A DNA stretch of 35,446 nucleotides from Candidatus Salinicoccus stercoripullorum (GTDB taxonomy: Bacteria; Bacillota; Bacilli; Staphylococcales; Salinicoccaceae). Position 1 is the first letter of the stretch, and every line of letters begins with the position of its first letter. The notes under the pieces are model-generated. The model saw only the letters and a list, made by a program, of their open reading frames with translations, made no database searches and was not told the DNA's origin. The position numbers and the translations under genes are program-made. Where the stretch lies: contig DXHR01000032.1 in NCBI GenBank assembly GCA_019113295.1, forward strand, positions 1 through 35,446. Direction: 5' to 3'. Positions 1-8,185 of the stretch are shown piece after piece.

Positions 1-1376
1 TCCGCCTCATCCTTTTCCCTGACGCTGATTTCCTCAGTCAGTTTTTTATTTTTGATGGTGTAGGACTTCTCCGTAGTGTTTTCCCTGAACATCCTGTCGT
101 GGCTCGCAAGCAGTACGGTGCCCGGAAAATCTCTGATCATACTTTCCAGGGCTTCGATTGTATGGATATCCAGGAAGTTGGTCGGTTCATCAAGGAGGAG
201 GACTGCTGCATTCGACATCAGCATCTTCACCAGCTGGATTTTGACCCGCTCACCCCCGCTTGTGACAGAGACGGGCTTATATACTTCATCTTTGATGATT
301 GCAAGCATCGCCAGGGCAGTCCGGACCGTCGTTTCGTCGTAAATGCTCGTCTTCATGATGTTTTCAATGGCCGTTTTATCATTATCCAGTGATTCCAGCT
401 GCTGATGAAAATATCCTATGTGGAGGATGCCGTCATCATATTTCTGCTGGATGTGGCTGAACAGAGTCGTCTTGCCCGACCCGTTGGCTCCTGTGAAGGC
501 GACATGTTCACCTGCTCGTATAAAAAGTCTTGTGCTCTTTATAAGTGCCGTTCCCCGGATGGCTATATCCTCATCTTCGAGTTTGATGATGGTACGGCTG
601 CCCAGATCTTCGATCTGCTGTGTATGGAAACGGATGGGTTTTTCTTCATACGGCTTCTCTTTGACTCCAAGACGGTCGATTCTTGTCTTAATACTCGCAG
701 CGACTTGTTCCATCTTCTTTTTCTTGTTGAAGTATGGTTTTGCTCCGATCTGTCTGAAATCCGAATCATGCTTATTTTTAGGTTTGTTTATGTCCCGGGC
801 CCTGCTTGTTTTTTGAACAGCTGCATTTTCCAGGTGTTTCTTCTTTGCGGTATACTGTTCATACTCATCACGCTGCCTTTTCAGTCTGTGGTCCCTGATT
901 TCACGGTACTTATCATAGTTTCCCCGATATATCTTCACCGTATGATCTTCGATGGCCCACACTTCATCCGACACCCGGTTTATAAAACCCCGGTCGTGGG
1001 AGGCGATGATTTTGATGCCCGGCCATCTCTTGAGTTTTCCAACGAGCCAGCGGACATTCCCCTCATCCAGGTGGGTGGTGGGTTCATCAAGCAGCATGAT
1101 GCGGGCATTCACTTTCATTGCTTCCTGCAAATATGATTTTGTGTTTTCACCGCCGCTTTTTCTGTTGTCCTTCTCTTTAATCTGTGGAACCAGCTTTATT
1201 TCGTTGTTACCTGCAACTCTGTCCCTGTTATCATATATATAGTTGAACAGTGTAGTCTTGCCGCTGCCGTTCCTTCCGATCAATGCAATCGTTTTTGCCG
1301 ATTGTACTCTCAACCGGTCTATGGTCAGCAGAGTTTCACCCTGTACTTCAATCCTGGCGTCATTTATTTCCAACAT
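1..1376 (-). CDS. ABC-F ribosomal protection protein, Vga/Sal-like (3' end outside window)
   Basis: Soluble twin-ATPase of the ABC-F family, with no membrane domain. Relatives of this layout (Vga(A), Sal(A), VmlR) bind the ribosomal E site and dislodge pleuromutilins, lincosamides and streptogramin A. About 458 codons are visible; the family runs to roughly 520-550, so the C-terminus lies beyond base 1. The first ATPase domain has Walker A GRNGSGKTT near residues 34-42, an early signature SGGE at 74-77 and Walker B LLDEPTTHLD at 95-104. That very short spacing, with the usual antibiotic-ABC-F helical insert missing in domain 1, matches Vga proteins. A basic, helical interdomain linker follows (about 150-250), including GAKPYF as in Vga. 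The second domain has GANGSGKTT near 297, SGGERVK near 372 and LLLDEPTNFLD. The start is ATG at 1376 with GAGGAGA seven bases upstream. The family is clear; the drug spectrum is inference, and a housekeeping role is possible. Confidence 0.88.
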   Translation of the reverse strand, partial: MLEINDARIEVQGETLLTIDRLRVQSAKTIALIGRNGSGKTTLFNYIYDNRDRVAGNNEIKLVPQIKEKDNRKSGGENTKSYLQEAMKVNARIMLLDEPTTHLDEGNVRWLVGKLKRWPGIKIIASHDRGFINRVSDEVWAIEDHTVKIYRGNYDKYREIRDHRLKRQRDEYEQYTAKKKHLENAAVQKTSRARDINKPKNKHDSDFRQIGAKPYFNKKKKMEQVAASIKTRIDRLGVKEKPYEEKPIRFHTQQIEDLGSRTIIKLEDEDIAIRGTALIKSTRLFIRAGEHVAFTGANGSGKTTLFSHIQQKYDDGILHIGYFHQQLESLDNDKTAIENIMKTSIYDETTVRTALAMLAIIKDEVYKPVSVTSGGERVKIQLVKMLMSNAAVLLLDEPTNFLDIHTIEALESMIRDFPGTVLLASHDRMFRENTTEKSYTIKNKKLTEEISVREKDEA

Positions 1377-1438
1377 AAAAAATCTCCTCGATTCTGTTTG
1401 TCAGAAAAGGGAGCCGGACTGTATAATATAATGATGGA

Positions 1439-1495
1439 AGACGGACTTATCCGTCCGTCTGAAGTGAACATCAATCATATTGTAGCCGGACTCAT
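1439..1495 (-). promoter_or_regulatory. possible leader peptide and hairpin upstream of the ABC-F gene
   Basis: Reading towards the ABC-F gene, AAGGGG (1508-1503) lies seven bases before an ATG at 1495 that opens a six-codon ORF (MSPATI, stop at 1475-1477). It is followed by an inverted repeat AGACGGA/TCCGTCT (1454-1460 with 1439-1445), then the ABC-F start about 60 bases further on. Several ABC-F resistance genes are controlled by drug-stalled leader peptides and attenuators. The hairpin here lacks a clean U-run, so classical attenuation is not proven. The rest of the 1377-1681 gap holds no convincing gene; I could not place a good promoter for either neighbour. Confidence 0.35.
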
Positions 1496-1681
1496 CCAAT
1501 TACCCCTTTTCCAACATGATTTTTGCGCACGACAAACAAAGCCAGCGCATACGTCACGTCAAATACAGTGGAAAAAAGATAATTACTTCATCGGCCTGCA
1601 GTTCACCCATTTCGTTTAATAGTGCTTCAATTATAAATGAAAAAGCGGGAAATTTCAATGTATTCAAGAGGAGGTGTTGAC

Positions 1682-2812
1682 ATGGAACGCAGTGAATTCA
1701 AACAAAAAGTGATAGATTATGCCCATTCGATCGGCATAGATGAGATCGGATTCACACATGCCGAACCATTTCTCGAATTCAGGGAAAAACTGATCGATTA
1801 CCATAAAAGGGGGTATGCATCAGGTTTTGAAAAAGGCTCAATCGGGGAGCGGACGGAACCGCGGAGGAGTCTCGGCTCTGCCAAAAGCATCATTTCCATT
1901 GCGGTAGGCTATCCCAACAGGCTGCCTGATGCCCCGAAGAGCAGGAAAGGGGAGCGCAGGGGACTTTTCGCCCGTGCATCGTGGGGTATGGACTATCATA
2001 CCCTCTTGAACAGCAGGCTTGAAAAGCTTGAAAAGTATATCAAGTCGCTCGACCCGGATATCGAAACGAAATCCATGGTGGATACCGGTGTGCTGAGTGA
2101 CAGGGAAGTGGCCAGGAGAAGCGGTCTTGGTTATATCGGTAAAAACGGGTTTATGATCAATCCGAATCTCGGCACTTACTCCTATCTGGGGGAAATGATC
2201 ACCAGCTATCCGTTTCCACCTGATGAGGAACTGATCGATTCATGTGGCGACTGCAACCTTTGTGTAGACCGCTGTCCCACAGGTGCACTTACAGGTACGG
2301 GACAGCTCGATTCGCAGAAATGCATCTCGTTTTTGACACAGACCAAAGGTTTCCTTCCTGACGAATACCGCGGTAAAATCGGCAATCGGCTCTATGGCTG
2401 TGACACATGCCAGCAGGTCTGTCCGAGGAACAAAGGCATTAATACCGACCATCATGAAGATATCGTGCTGGAGCCTGAAATACTGAAGCCGGAGCTTACA
2501 GGACTCCTGGAAATTTCCAACCGGGATTTCAAGGAGACATACGGCCATCTGGCCGGTGTGTGGAGAGGCAAGAAACCGATTCAGAGAAACGCAATTATCG
2601 CGCTTGCCCATTTTGGGGAAAAGGAATCGGTGGAGGTACTGAAGCGTGTGGCCGAGAATGATCAGCGCCCGGTGATCAAAGGGACGGCATACTGGGCCAT
2701 CGGCCGGATCATGGGCAGTGATGCGCTTGAATATATTAATGAGAGATTTCAGATGGAAACGGACGAACAAGTGAAAGAAGAGATGCTGAAAGGCATCCAG
2801 GAAGCTGTTTAG
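1682..2812 (+). CDS. queG: epoxyqueuosine reductase QueG
   Basis: Cytosolic cobalamin- and iron-sulphur-dependent enzyme that reduces epoxyqueuosine to queuosine in the wobble position of Asp, Asn, His and Tyr tRNAs, the last step of queuosine synthesis. The 376-residue product carries the two-cluster ferredoxin-like set: CGDCNLCVDRCP from about residue 188, a lone Cys at about 214 (CISFL) and CDTCQQVCPRNKG from about 240. The C-terminal hundred residues (IQRNAIIALAHFG, KGTAYWAIGRI) look like the HEAT-like repeats of QueG. ATG at 1682 is preferred over the in-frame ATG at 1637 because GAGGAGGT sits just before it and the family starts there. It is followed after 12 bases by trmL, another wobble-position tRNA modification gene, so the two probably form one operon. 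Confidence 0.95.
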   Translation: MERSEFKQKVIDYAHSIGIDEIGFTHAEPFLEFREKLIDYHKRGYASGFEKGSIGERTEPRRSLGSAKSIISIAVGYPNRLPDAPKSRKGERRGLFARASWGMDYHTLLNSRLEKLEKYIKSLDPDIETKSMVDTGVLSDREVARRSGLGYIGKNGFMINPNLGTYSYLGEMITSYPFPPDEELIDSCGDCNLCVDRCPTGALTGTGQLDSQKCISFLTQTKGFLPDEYRGKIGNRLYGCDTCQQVCPRNKGINTDHHEDIVLEPEILKPELTGLLEISNRDFKETYGHLAGVWRGKKPIQRNAIIALAHFGEKESVEVLKRVAENDQRPVIKGTAYWAIGRIMGSDALEYINERFQMETDEQVKEEMLKGIQEAV

Positions 2813-2824
2813 GAGCGAATAGAC

Positions 2825-3295
2825 ATGGCAAATCACATTGTACTCTATCAGCCGGAAATACCGGCAAATACCGGCAACATCGGCAGAACGTGTGCCGGAA
2901 CGGACACGCCCCTTCATCTGATCCGCCCGCTGGGATTTTCGACAGATGACAAAATGCTGAAGCGGGCGGGGCTCGATTACTGGAATCATATGGATATCAG
3001 ATATTATGATTCGGCTGAACAGTTTTTTGAAAAGACGGAAGGTATTTATTATCTTCTGACAAAGTTCGGGGGAAAGCTGCATTCGGATGCGGATTTCAGC
3101 AATACAAACGAAGCACATTATTTCATATTCGGGCGCGAAACCTCCGGACTCCCTCAATGGATCATGGAAAGCTATGCAGATAATGCGCTAAGAATTCCTA
3201 TGAATGATAAGATAAGATCATTGAACCTTTCCAATACTGCGGCGATACTTCTTTATGAGGCATTGAGGCAGCAGGGATACCAGGGACTACATTAG
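2825..3295 (+). CDS. trmL: tRNA (cytidine/uridine-34-2'-O)-methyltransferase TrmL
   Basis: SPOUT-class methyltransferase that uses S-adenosylmethionine to methylate the 2'-O of the wobble nucleotide (C34 or cmnm5U34) in tRNA-Leu isoacceptors. At 156 residues it has the normal length. Visible family motifs are the N-terminal PEIPANTGNIGRTC (about residues 10-23), FGRETSGLP in the middle and the C-terminal knot segment IPMNDKIRSLNLSNTAAI. AGGAG lies eight bases before the ATG. It follows queG by 12 bases, and the broken nitroreductase gene begins only a few bases after its stop, so all three may share a transcript. Confidence 0.95.
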   Translation: MANHIVLYQPEIPANTGNIGRTCAGTDTPLHLIRPLGFSTDDKMLKRAGLDYWNHMDIRYYDSAEQFFEKTEGIYYLLTKFGGKLHSDADFSNTNEAHYFIFGRETSGLPQWIMESYADNALRIPMNDKIRSLNLSNTAAILLYEALRQQGYQGLH

Positions 3296-3302
3296 GAGGA
3301 AC

Positions 3303-4045
3303 ATGAAGATGAACGAAACTGTGATATTCTGAAAAACCACCGTTCGATCAGGAAGTTCAAAGATGAAAGACTGGACGGTGAGACTGTCAGGGAACTGGTG
3401 GAAGCAGCACAGAGTGCGAGTACATCAAGCTATGTACAGGCCTATACGATCATGGGAGTGACGGATCCTGCCAAGAAAAAGGCGCTGAGTGAAATAAGTA
3501 CACAGAGCTACGTTGAAAATAACGGTCATCTGTTCGTCTTTCTTGCAGACTATCATCGGCACTATGAACTGTCGAAAGACAAAGGGACACCGATTGCATA
3601 TGACAAGACGGAACAGCTGATTGTCGGCACAGTTGATGCGGCGCTTGCGGCACAGAACCTCGCAGTGGCGGCGGAGAGCATGGGTCTTGGCATGTGCTAC
3701 ATCGGTTCACTCAGGAACGACATGGCCAAAGTGATTGAAATACTTGAATTGCCAAAAGGTGTGATACCGCTGTTTGGCATGGTCGTGGGCACACCGGACC
3801 ATGCGGGCAGCCAGAAGGAGAGACTGCCGTTTGATGTCATATATCATGAAAATACGTATAAGCCTGTCGAGGATGTGAAGGACAGAATCGAGGCTTATGA
3901 CAGGGACATAAGCCAATACTATAAAGAACGGAGCGGCGGCAGACGGGAAGACGCGTGGAGCGACCAGGTCATTGGCATGCTGTCGAAGAAACAGAGGTTT
4001 GATGTGGATGCGGTCATTAAGGGACAGGGGTTTTTAGGGCAGTAA
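3303..4045 (+). pseudogene. NADPH-dependent nitroreductase (NfsA/NfrA type), frameshifted near the start
   Basis: FMN-dependent oxidoreductase of the NfsA/NfrA group, which reduces nitro compounds, quinones, flavins or disulphides with NADPH. A strong SD (AGGAGG, 3294-3299) precedes ATGs at 3303 and 3309, but that frame stops at TGA 3330-3332 after MNETVIF. Shifting frame at about 3322 restores the family N-terminus (DILKNHRSIRKFKDERL), which contains the FMN-phosphate-binding RSIRKF, and continues unbroken to 4045. The shifted frame is open back to 3296 without any ATG, GTG or TTG. With one base restored the product would be about 245 residues, normal for the family; the first in-frame ATG (3398) gives a 215-residue product lacking the FMN-binding start. 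Later motifs (GTVDAALAAQNLAVAAESMGLG, PLFGMVVGTP) are intact. A real one-base deletion and a sequence error are both possible. Confidence 0.85.
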
Positions 4046-4083
4046 AAAAGAAGTCATGCAGAATATGCATGACTTCTTTTTAT
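4046..4083. terminator. bidirectional intrinsic terminator
   Basis: Perfect long hairpin: AAGTCATGCA (4051-4060) pairs with TGCATGACTT (4066-4075) and is extended outward by A/T pairs to 4046 and 4080, with loop GAATA. T-runs occur on both strands, so it can end the nitroreductase transcript (plus) and the small ORF transcript (minus). Confidence 0.9.
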
Positions 4084-4089
4084 AGGGAA

Positions 4090-4203
4090 TCAGTTGAGTT
4101 TCTCTTCCCCGTTATCCTTATAACCCCATTCAGACTCACGGCACGCTGTCATGATGGCAGTCATAAAGGAGACACAAACCATAAGTATAAGAAATGCTTT
4201 CAT
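4090..4203 (-). CDS. small membrane or lipoprotein-like peptide, 37 residues
   Basis: Not recognised. The ORF starts with ATG at 4203 and has a strong ribosome binding site (AGGAGGG about seven bases upstream) and a TATAAT-like sequence further upstream (near 4236-4241 on the minus strand). The product begins with Lys2, then about 18 hydrophobic residues (AFLILMVCVSFMTAIMTA), then Cys21 and a short charged tail (RESEWGYKDNGEEKLN). The sequence MTAC resembles a lipobox with Met instead of Leu at -3, so it is either a very small lipoprotein or a single-span membrane peptide. It ends just before the bidirectional terminator and forms a complete transcription unit of its own, opposite to its neighbours. 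Confidence 0.55.
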   Translation of the reverse strand: MKAFLILMVCVSFMTAIMTACRESEWGYKDNGEEKLN

Positions 4204-4299
4204 ATTATTGGCCCTCCTGTGTTAAATACATATATTCATTATAAACTAAAGTGTGGAAAGAAAAAAGCCGTATACGGATAAATTTTATTGTTAGAAACT

Positions 4300-4318
4300 G
4301 TACCGATAAGGGTACAAT
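4300..4318 (+). promoter_or_regulatory. candidate promoter with inverted repeat before the pgl-like gene
   Basis: TACAAT at 4313-4318 is a good -10 candidate. It overlaps an inverted repeat GTACC-N6-GGTAC (4300-4315), which could be an operator. The -35 is poor: TTAGAA at 4291-4296 gives 16 bp spacing. Confidence 0.4.
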
Positions 4319-4352
4319 AGGACTGACAGTGAAGAAATTAGGAGGAATCATC

Positions 4353-4946
4353 ATGGCTATGAATTTCAAAATCTACAAAGACAACGAACTGCTCAGCATA
4401 TATGGTGCTGACATTTTAAGGAAACAGGTTCATAACAATCCGACCAGCATCATGGCTCTGCAGCTGGATGAAGATCTTGCGTGGACATATGAAAAATTTG
4501 TCGGGGAAGCGAAACAGCATCCGGCTGATTTTTCCCAGGTGTATCTTGTCGGGGTTGGCAGAGAAGGGGATACCGACGTGTTCAGCAAACTGGATATACC
4601 GGATAGTCAGCTGAGAACCGAAGGGACGACGGAGGCTCTGAGTGATGTACTGGGCAGCAAAAAGCAGGTGAACCTCGCATTCCTTACAATTGATAAGGAC
4701 GGCCGCGTGGGTTACGGTGATTCCGGAAGCAATGATGCATTATTCGATGCGAGGGAAATGATACTCGTCGCATCAGGGAAGGATAAGGCGAAAGCGGTCA
4801 GAGAGCTGTACGACGCGAAGGAAAATGGCGGGGATGCCTTCGGCAGCATCAAGCAGCACCGCATGGTGACCGTTGTGCTTGATGAAGAAGCGGCATCTGA
4901 ACTGGATCAGGATATCGTTGGCTATTACACTTCGGAGTTCGCTTAA
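4353..4946 (+). CDS. 6-phosphogluconolactonase-like protein (NagB/sugar-phosphate isomerase fold)
   Basis: Resembles the short staphylococcal proteins annotated as 6-phosphogluconolactonase, which would hydrolyse 6-phosphogluconolactone in the oxidative pentose phosphate pathway. The 197-residue product opens with MAMNFKIYKDNELLSIYGAD and closes with KQHRMVTVVLDEEAASEL and DIVGYYTSEFA, as I remember for the staphylococcal family. Classical NagB/DevB active-site signatures are weak, so the catalytic role rests on family resemblance only. ATG at 4353 has TTAGGAGGAA upstream; longer in-frame starts such as 4251 have no such site. The next small ORF starts within about 15 bases of its stop and is probably cotranscribed. 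Confidence 0.72.
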   Translation: MAMNFKIYKDNELLSIYGADILRKQVHNNPTSIMALQLDEDLAWTYEKFVGEAKQHPADFSQVYLVGVGREGDTDVFSKLDIPDSQLRTEGTTEALSDVLGSKKQVNLAFLTIDKDGRVGYGDSGSNDALFDAREMILVASGKDKAKAVRELYDAKENGGDAFGSIKQHRMVTVVLDEEAASELDQDIVGYYTSEFA

Positions 4947-4960
4947 AGAAGGTGGCAGGA

Positions 4961-5155
4961 TTGAAAAAGGAAAAGGATTTTGACTACAGAAAAGACGTCG
5001 AGCCGGAAGAGAATGAGATGACCGAAGATATGGAAGATGTCAGGGTACTCGGTAAAGAGATGGAGCAGATTTCCCAAAATGGGGATTATCCGGTTGATTC
5101 ATCAGACGATGAGTCGCACTATATGGACCCGAAGGAAAACGAAAAACAACAATAA
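4961..5155 (+). CDS. small acidic hypothetical protein
   Basis: Not recognised. It is a 64-residue, strongly acidic, hydrophilic protein with no signal or membrane segment (many Glu/Asp, ending in PKENEKQQ), probably disordered. TTG at 4961 is preferred over GTG at 4952 because AAGGTGG lies at a suitable distance before the TTG but overlaps the GTG. It follows the pgl-like gene closely and is followed directly by the hairpin in front of fumC, so it closes that transcription unit. Confidence 0.65.
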   Translation: MKKEKDFDYRKDVEPEENEMTEDMEDVRVLGKEMEQISQNGDYPVDSSDDESHYMDPKENEKQQ

Positions 5156-5164
5156 CAGATGAAT

Positions 5165-5221
5165 CCTCCTGAAAATTAGTATAAAATATTCAATGAATAC
5201 TAATTTTTCAGGAGGTTTTTT
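5165..5221 (+). terminator. intrinsic terminator whose 3' arm contains the fumC Shine-Dalgarno
   Basis: The 5' arm 5165-5182 (starts CCTCCTGA) pairs over about 18 bp with 5197-5215 (ends TCAGGAGG), with one bulged T and a 14-base loop, then TTTTTT (5216-5221). It terminates the pgl-like/small-ORF transcript. The AGGAGG at 5210-5215 in the 3' arm is also the only ribosome binding site for fumC, so read-through RNA would fold this site into the hairpin. Confidence 0.88.
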
Positions 5222-5223
5222 AA

Positions 5224-6612
5224 TTGGCATACAGAATAGAAAAAGATACTATCGGTGAAATCAAGGTGCCCAGCGAAAAATACTGGGCTGCACAGACAGA
5301 GCGGAGCAGGCAGAACTTTCCGGTAGGCAAAGAGAAGATGCCCATGGAAGTCATTGTTGCTTTTGCGCATCTGAAAAAAGCGGCAGCGGTAGCGAACAAT
5401 GGACTGGGGAAACTTTCGGATGACAAAAAAGATGCGATCGTCCATGCATGTGACAGAGTCATTGCGCGTGAGCTGGATGAGCACTTCCCGCTCGTAGTCT
5501 GGCAGACGGGCAGCGGCACCCAGAGCAACATGAATGTCAATGAAGTGGTCAGCTATGTGGCAAATGAGTACCTGTCTGAAAAAGGGATTGATGAAAATGT
5601 CCATCCGAATGACGATGTGAATAAGTCCCAGAGTTCTAATGATACCTATCCTACAGCAATGCATGTTGCTCTTTACCAGTCTGTCGAAGAGCAGCTTGTT
5701 CCGGCACTTGAGAACCTTAAGGAAACATTCCAGAAAAAAGAAGATGAGTTCCAAAATATCATCAAAATCGGAAGAACCCATCTTCAGGATGCTACTCCGC
5801 TGACACTCGGACAGGAAATCAGCGGCTGGAGATATATGCTGGAAAAATGTGAGACACTGATCGGTGAGTCAAAAGAGCAGCTTAAGAACCTGGCGATCGG
5901 CGGGACAGCAGTAGGGACGGGTATCAATGCCCATCCGGAATTCGGTGGCAGAGTGGCCAAAGAACTTTCCAAACAGACTGGATATGAATTCGTCTCCTCA
6001 CCGAACAAGTTCCATGCTCTCACTGCACACGATGAAGTCGTATATCTCCACGGTGCACTGAAGGCGCTGGCGGCAGACTTGATGAAGATTGCAAATGACG
6101 TGAGATGGTTGTCCTCGGGTCCACGGGCAGGTATTGCGGAAATTGAGATTCCTGCAAATGAGCCAGGGTCGTCTATCATGCCGGGTAAAGTCAATCCGAC
6201 ACAGTCTGAAATGCTGACAATGGTTGCAACACAGGTGTTCGGTAATGACGCATCAGTCGGTTTTGCAGCATCCCAGGGCAATTTTGAGCTGAATGTGTTC
6301 AAACCTGTGATTTTCTATAATACACTACAGTCCATCTATCTGCTCGCGGACGGCATGCAGACATTCAACGACAAGTGTGCTGTCGGCATCGAGCCGATCG
6401 AGGAGAATATTGGTCGTTTCCTGAAAAATTCACTCATGCTCGTTACAGCACTCAATCCGCATATCGGCTATGAGAATGCAGCCAAAATTGCCAAGAACGC
6501 ACACGAAAAGGGACTTACATTGAAAGAATCTGCAATTGAATCCGGCCTGCTGACTGAAGACCAGTTTGATGAGTGGATCAAACCGGAAGATATGATTCAA
6601 TCTAAAAATTAA
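5224..6612 (+). CDS. fumC: class II fumarate hydratase
   Basis: Iron-independent, tetrameric fumarase that interconverts fumarate and L-malate in the citric acid cycle. The 462-residue product matches class II fumarases throughout: [13 protein letters not shown] (about residues 97-109), the family signature [16 protein letters not shown] in the C-terminal third, and the catalytic His region [16 protein letters not shown]. The start is a TTG at 5224, eight bases after AGGAGG; this site lies within the terminator stem described separately. The gene is followed after 10 bases by ppx, so fumC, ppx and ppk probably share a transcript. A promoter for fumC would have to lie within or just upstream of the hairpin; none is convincing by eye. 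Confidence 0.97.
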   Translation: MAYRIEKDTIGEIKVPSEKYWAAQTERSRQNFPVGKEKMPMEVIVAFAHLKKAAAVANNGLGKLSDDKKDAIVHACDRVIARELDEHFPLVVWQTGSGTQSNMNVNEVVSYVANEYLSEKGIDENVHPNDDVNKSQSSNDTYPTAMHVALYQSVEEQLVPALENLKETFQKKEDEFQNIIKIGRTHLQDATPLTLGQEISGWRYMLEKCETLIGESKEQLKNLAIGGTAVGTGINAHPEFGGRVAKELSKQTGYEFVSSPNKFHALTAHDEVVYLHGALKALAADLMKIANDVRWLSSGPRAGIAEIEIPANEPGSSIMPGKVNPTQSEMLTMVATQVFGNDASVGFAASQGNFELNVFKPVIFYNTLQSIYLLADGMQTFNDKCAVGIEPIEENIGRFLKNSLMLVTALNPHIGYENAAKIAKNAHEKGLTLKESAIESGLLTEDQFDEWIKPEDMIQSKN

Positions 6613-6622
6613 GGGGTATTTT

Positions 6623-8149
6623 ATGAAACGAATCGGTTTAGTGGATATAGGTTCAAATACCATCCGTCTGGTGCTTTTCGAATATGATCAAAGTACCGGG
6701 CTTAAGGAACTGCAAAATATTAAGACACCTGCCAGGCTGGCACAATTTCTGAATGAAGATTATGAGATGGAGGATGAGGGAATAGACAACCTCATCTCCA
6801 TTTTGAACAGCTTCAAAAAGATTGCTGCAAAGTATGGTGTTTCAGACATCTATCCTGTTGCCACAGCAGCTATCCGGCAGTCTGTGAACGTCGACAAGAT
6901 ACTTGAGCGGGTCCAGTCGGAAGTGGGCATGGAACTCAAGGTCATCACTGGTAAAGAAGAGGCCTACTACGGATATCACGCAGTCGCTTACACAATCAGC
7001 AACACTGATGCCGTGACGATCGATATCGGCGGTGGAAGTACGGAGCTCACCTATTTTGAAGACAAGAAGCTCATACATTCCATCAGCCTGCCTTTCGGTG
7101 TTGTGACGTTGAAATCAATGTTTTTCGAGGACACTGACCATAATGATAAAAAAGCCATTGCTGAGACAGAGAAATATGTTAAGGAACAGCTGAAGAGCGT
7201 CAAATGGCTGGCGAAGCGGAAAGTTCCGATCCTCGCCATCGGAGGAAGTGCGCGTAACATCGCCAGGATTCATCAGTCACAGACGAATTATCCGATTGCA
7301 GGCGTCCATGGCTACTCTATGTCAAAAGGGGACCTGAAGGATGTATACAGCCTGCTGAAGAATACAGACAATGATGATCTCGACGATATTGACGGACTCA
7401 GCAAAGACCGCAGTGATATCATTCTGCCAAGTACCATCGTGTTCCGGACACTCTATGATGTCGTCAAAGCGGACGAGTTCAAATTCAGCCGGAAAGGAAT
7501 TCGTGAGGGGATGGCAATTTCGATCATCTCAAAAGACTACCCGGATGCATTTGATAAACATGAAGTGTTCAAGGATTCGCTGATCGAACTGGCAAATGAC
7601 TTCAAGATCAAACCGTCCGCAGCACAGCGGCGGACTGATTTGGCTGAGAGGCTCTTCCACGAACTGGAAAAACATCAGTACATCGATTTTAAGAAGCATG
7701 AGAAGAATCTGATGAAAAATGCGGCTTATCTCTTCTATCTGGGGGATTTCATAGATCGTGATGCAACGAGTCAGCACACCTACTATCTTATTTCCAACAG
7801 CAATATCAACGGCATTGTCCATAAGGACAGGGTCAGGCTGGCACTGATGGCCAGTTTCAAAAACAAGACCCTGCTGAAGTTCTATGCGGATGAAACAGAT
7901 TGGTTTGATGATGATGAAGTGGAGGATATCCAGTCTCTTGGCAGCATACTAAAATTCGCAAATGCGCTTAATGTCTCCGATACCGGAGTTGTCAGAGAAC
8001 TCTACCTTGAGGAAGAGGATGATGAGATGGTGCTGACCATCGAGTATCAGGGGGACCCGATTGCAGAGGAGTATCAGGCAAACCGACAGAAGAAGCATAT
8101 CGAGAAAATAATGGATGAGGGTATGAAACTGAGATTTACAGAAGCTTGA
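6623..8149 (+). CDS. ppx: exopolyphosphatase, Ppx/GppA family
   Basis: Cytosolic hydrolase of the ASKHA fold that releases phosphate from the ends of polyphosphate, or converts pppGpp to ppGpp in the GppA branch. The 508-residue product has the N-terminal phosphate-binding loop GLVDIGSNTIRLVLF (5-19), the mid-region TGKEEAYYGY with its conserved glutamate pair, the second loop DIGGGSTEL (about 134-142) and IGGSARNIARI (about 206). The last 180 residues look like the HD-like C-terminal domain of longer Ppx proteins. AAGGGG precedes the ATG. Pairing with ppk just downstream supports a role in polyphosphate turnover rather than only in (p)ppGpp metabolism. Confidence 0.93.
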   Translation: MKRIGLVDIGSNTIRLVLFEYDQSTGLKELQNIKTPARLAQFLNEDYEMEDEGIDNLISILNSFKKIAAKYGVSDIYPVATAAIRQSVNVDKILERVQSEVGMELKVITGKEEAYYGYHAVAYTISNTDAVTIDIGGGSTELTYFEDKKLIHSISLPFGVVTLKSMFFEDTDHNDKKAIAETEKYVKEQLKSVKWLAKRKVPILAIGGSARNIARIHQSQTNYPIAGVHGYSMSKGDLKDVYSLLKNTDNDDLDDIDGLSKDRSDIILPSTIVFRTLYDVVKADEFKFSRKGIREGMAISIISKDYPDAFDKHEVFKDSLIELANDFKIKPSAAQRRTDLAERLFHELEKHQYIDFKKHEKNLMKNAAYLFYLGDFIDRDATSQHTYYLISNSNINGIVHKDRVRLALMASFKNKTLLKFYADETDWFDDDEVEDIQSLGSILKFANALNVSDTGVVRELYLEEEDDEMVLTIEYQGDPIAEEYQANRQKKHIEKIMDEGMKLRFTEA

Positions 8150-8185
8150 TATTCAGATTGTATAATGTCGAAGGGGAGGATTGAG

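Noticed and set aside
405..1136. 243-residue plus-strand ORF over the ABC-F gene
   Set aside because: It is antisense to a continuous ABC-F frame with all expected motifs; the peptide has no recognisable domain and no ribosome binding site.
2240..3157. 305-residue minus-strand ORF across queG and trmL
   Set aside because: Both genes on the plus strand are clear family members; the antisense frame is a shadow rich in His, Cys and Phe.
8161..8166. TATAAT before ppk1 as an internal promoter
   Set aside because: The best upstream -35 (TTTACA 8135-8140) is 20 bases away; ppx and ppk1 are only 36 bases apart and more simply form one operon.
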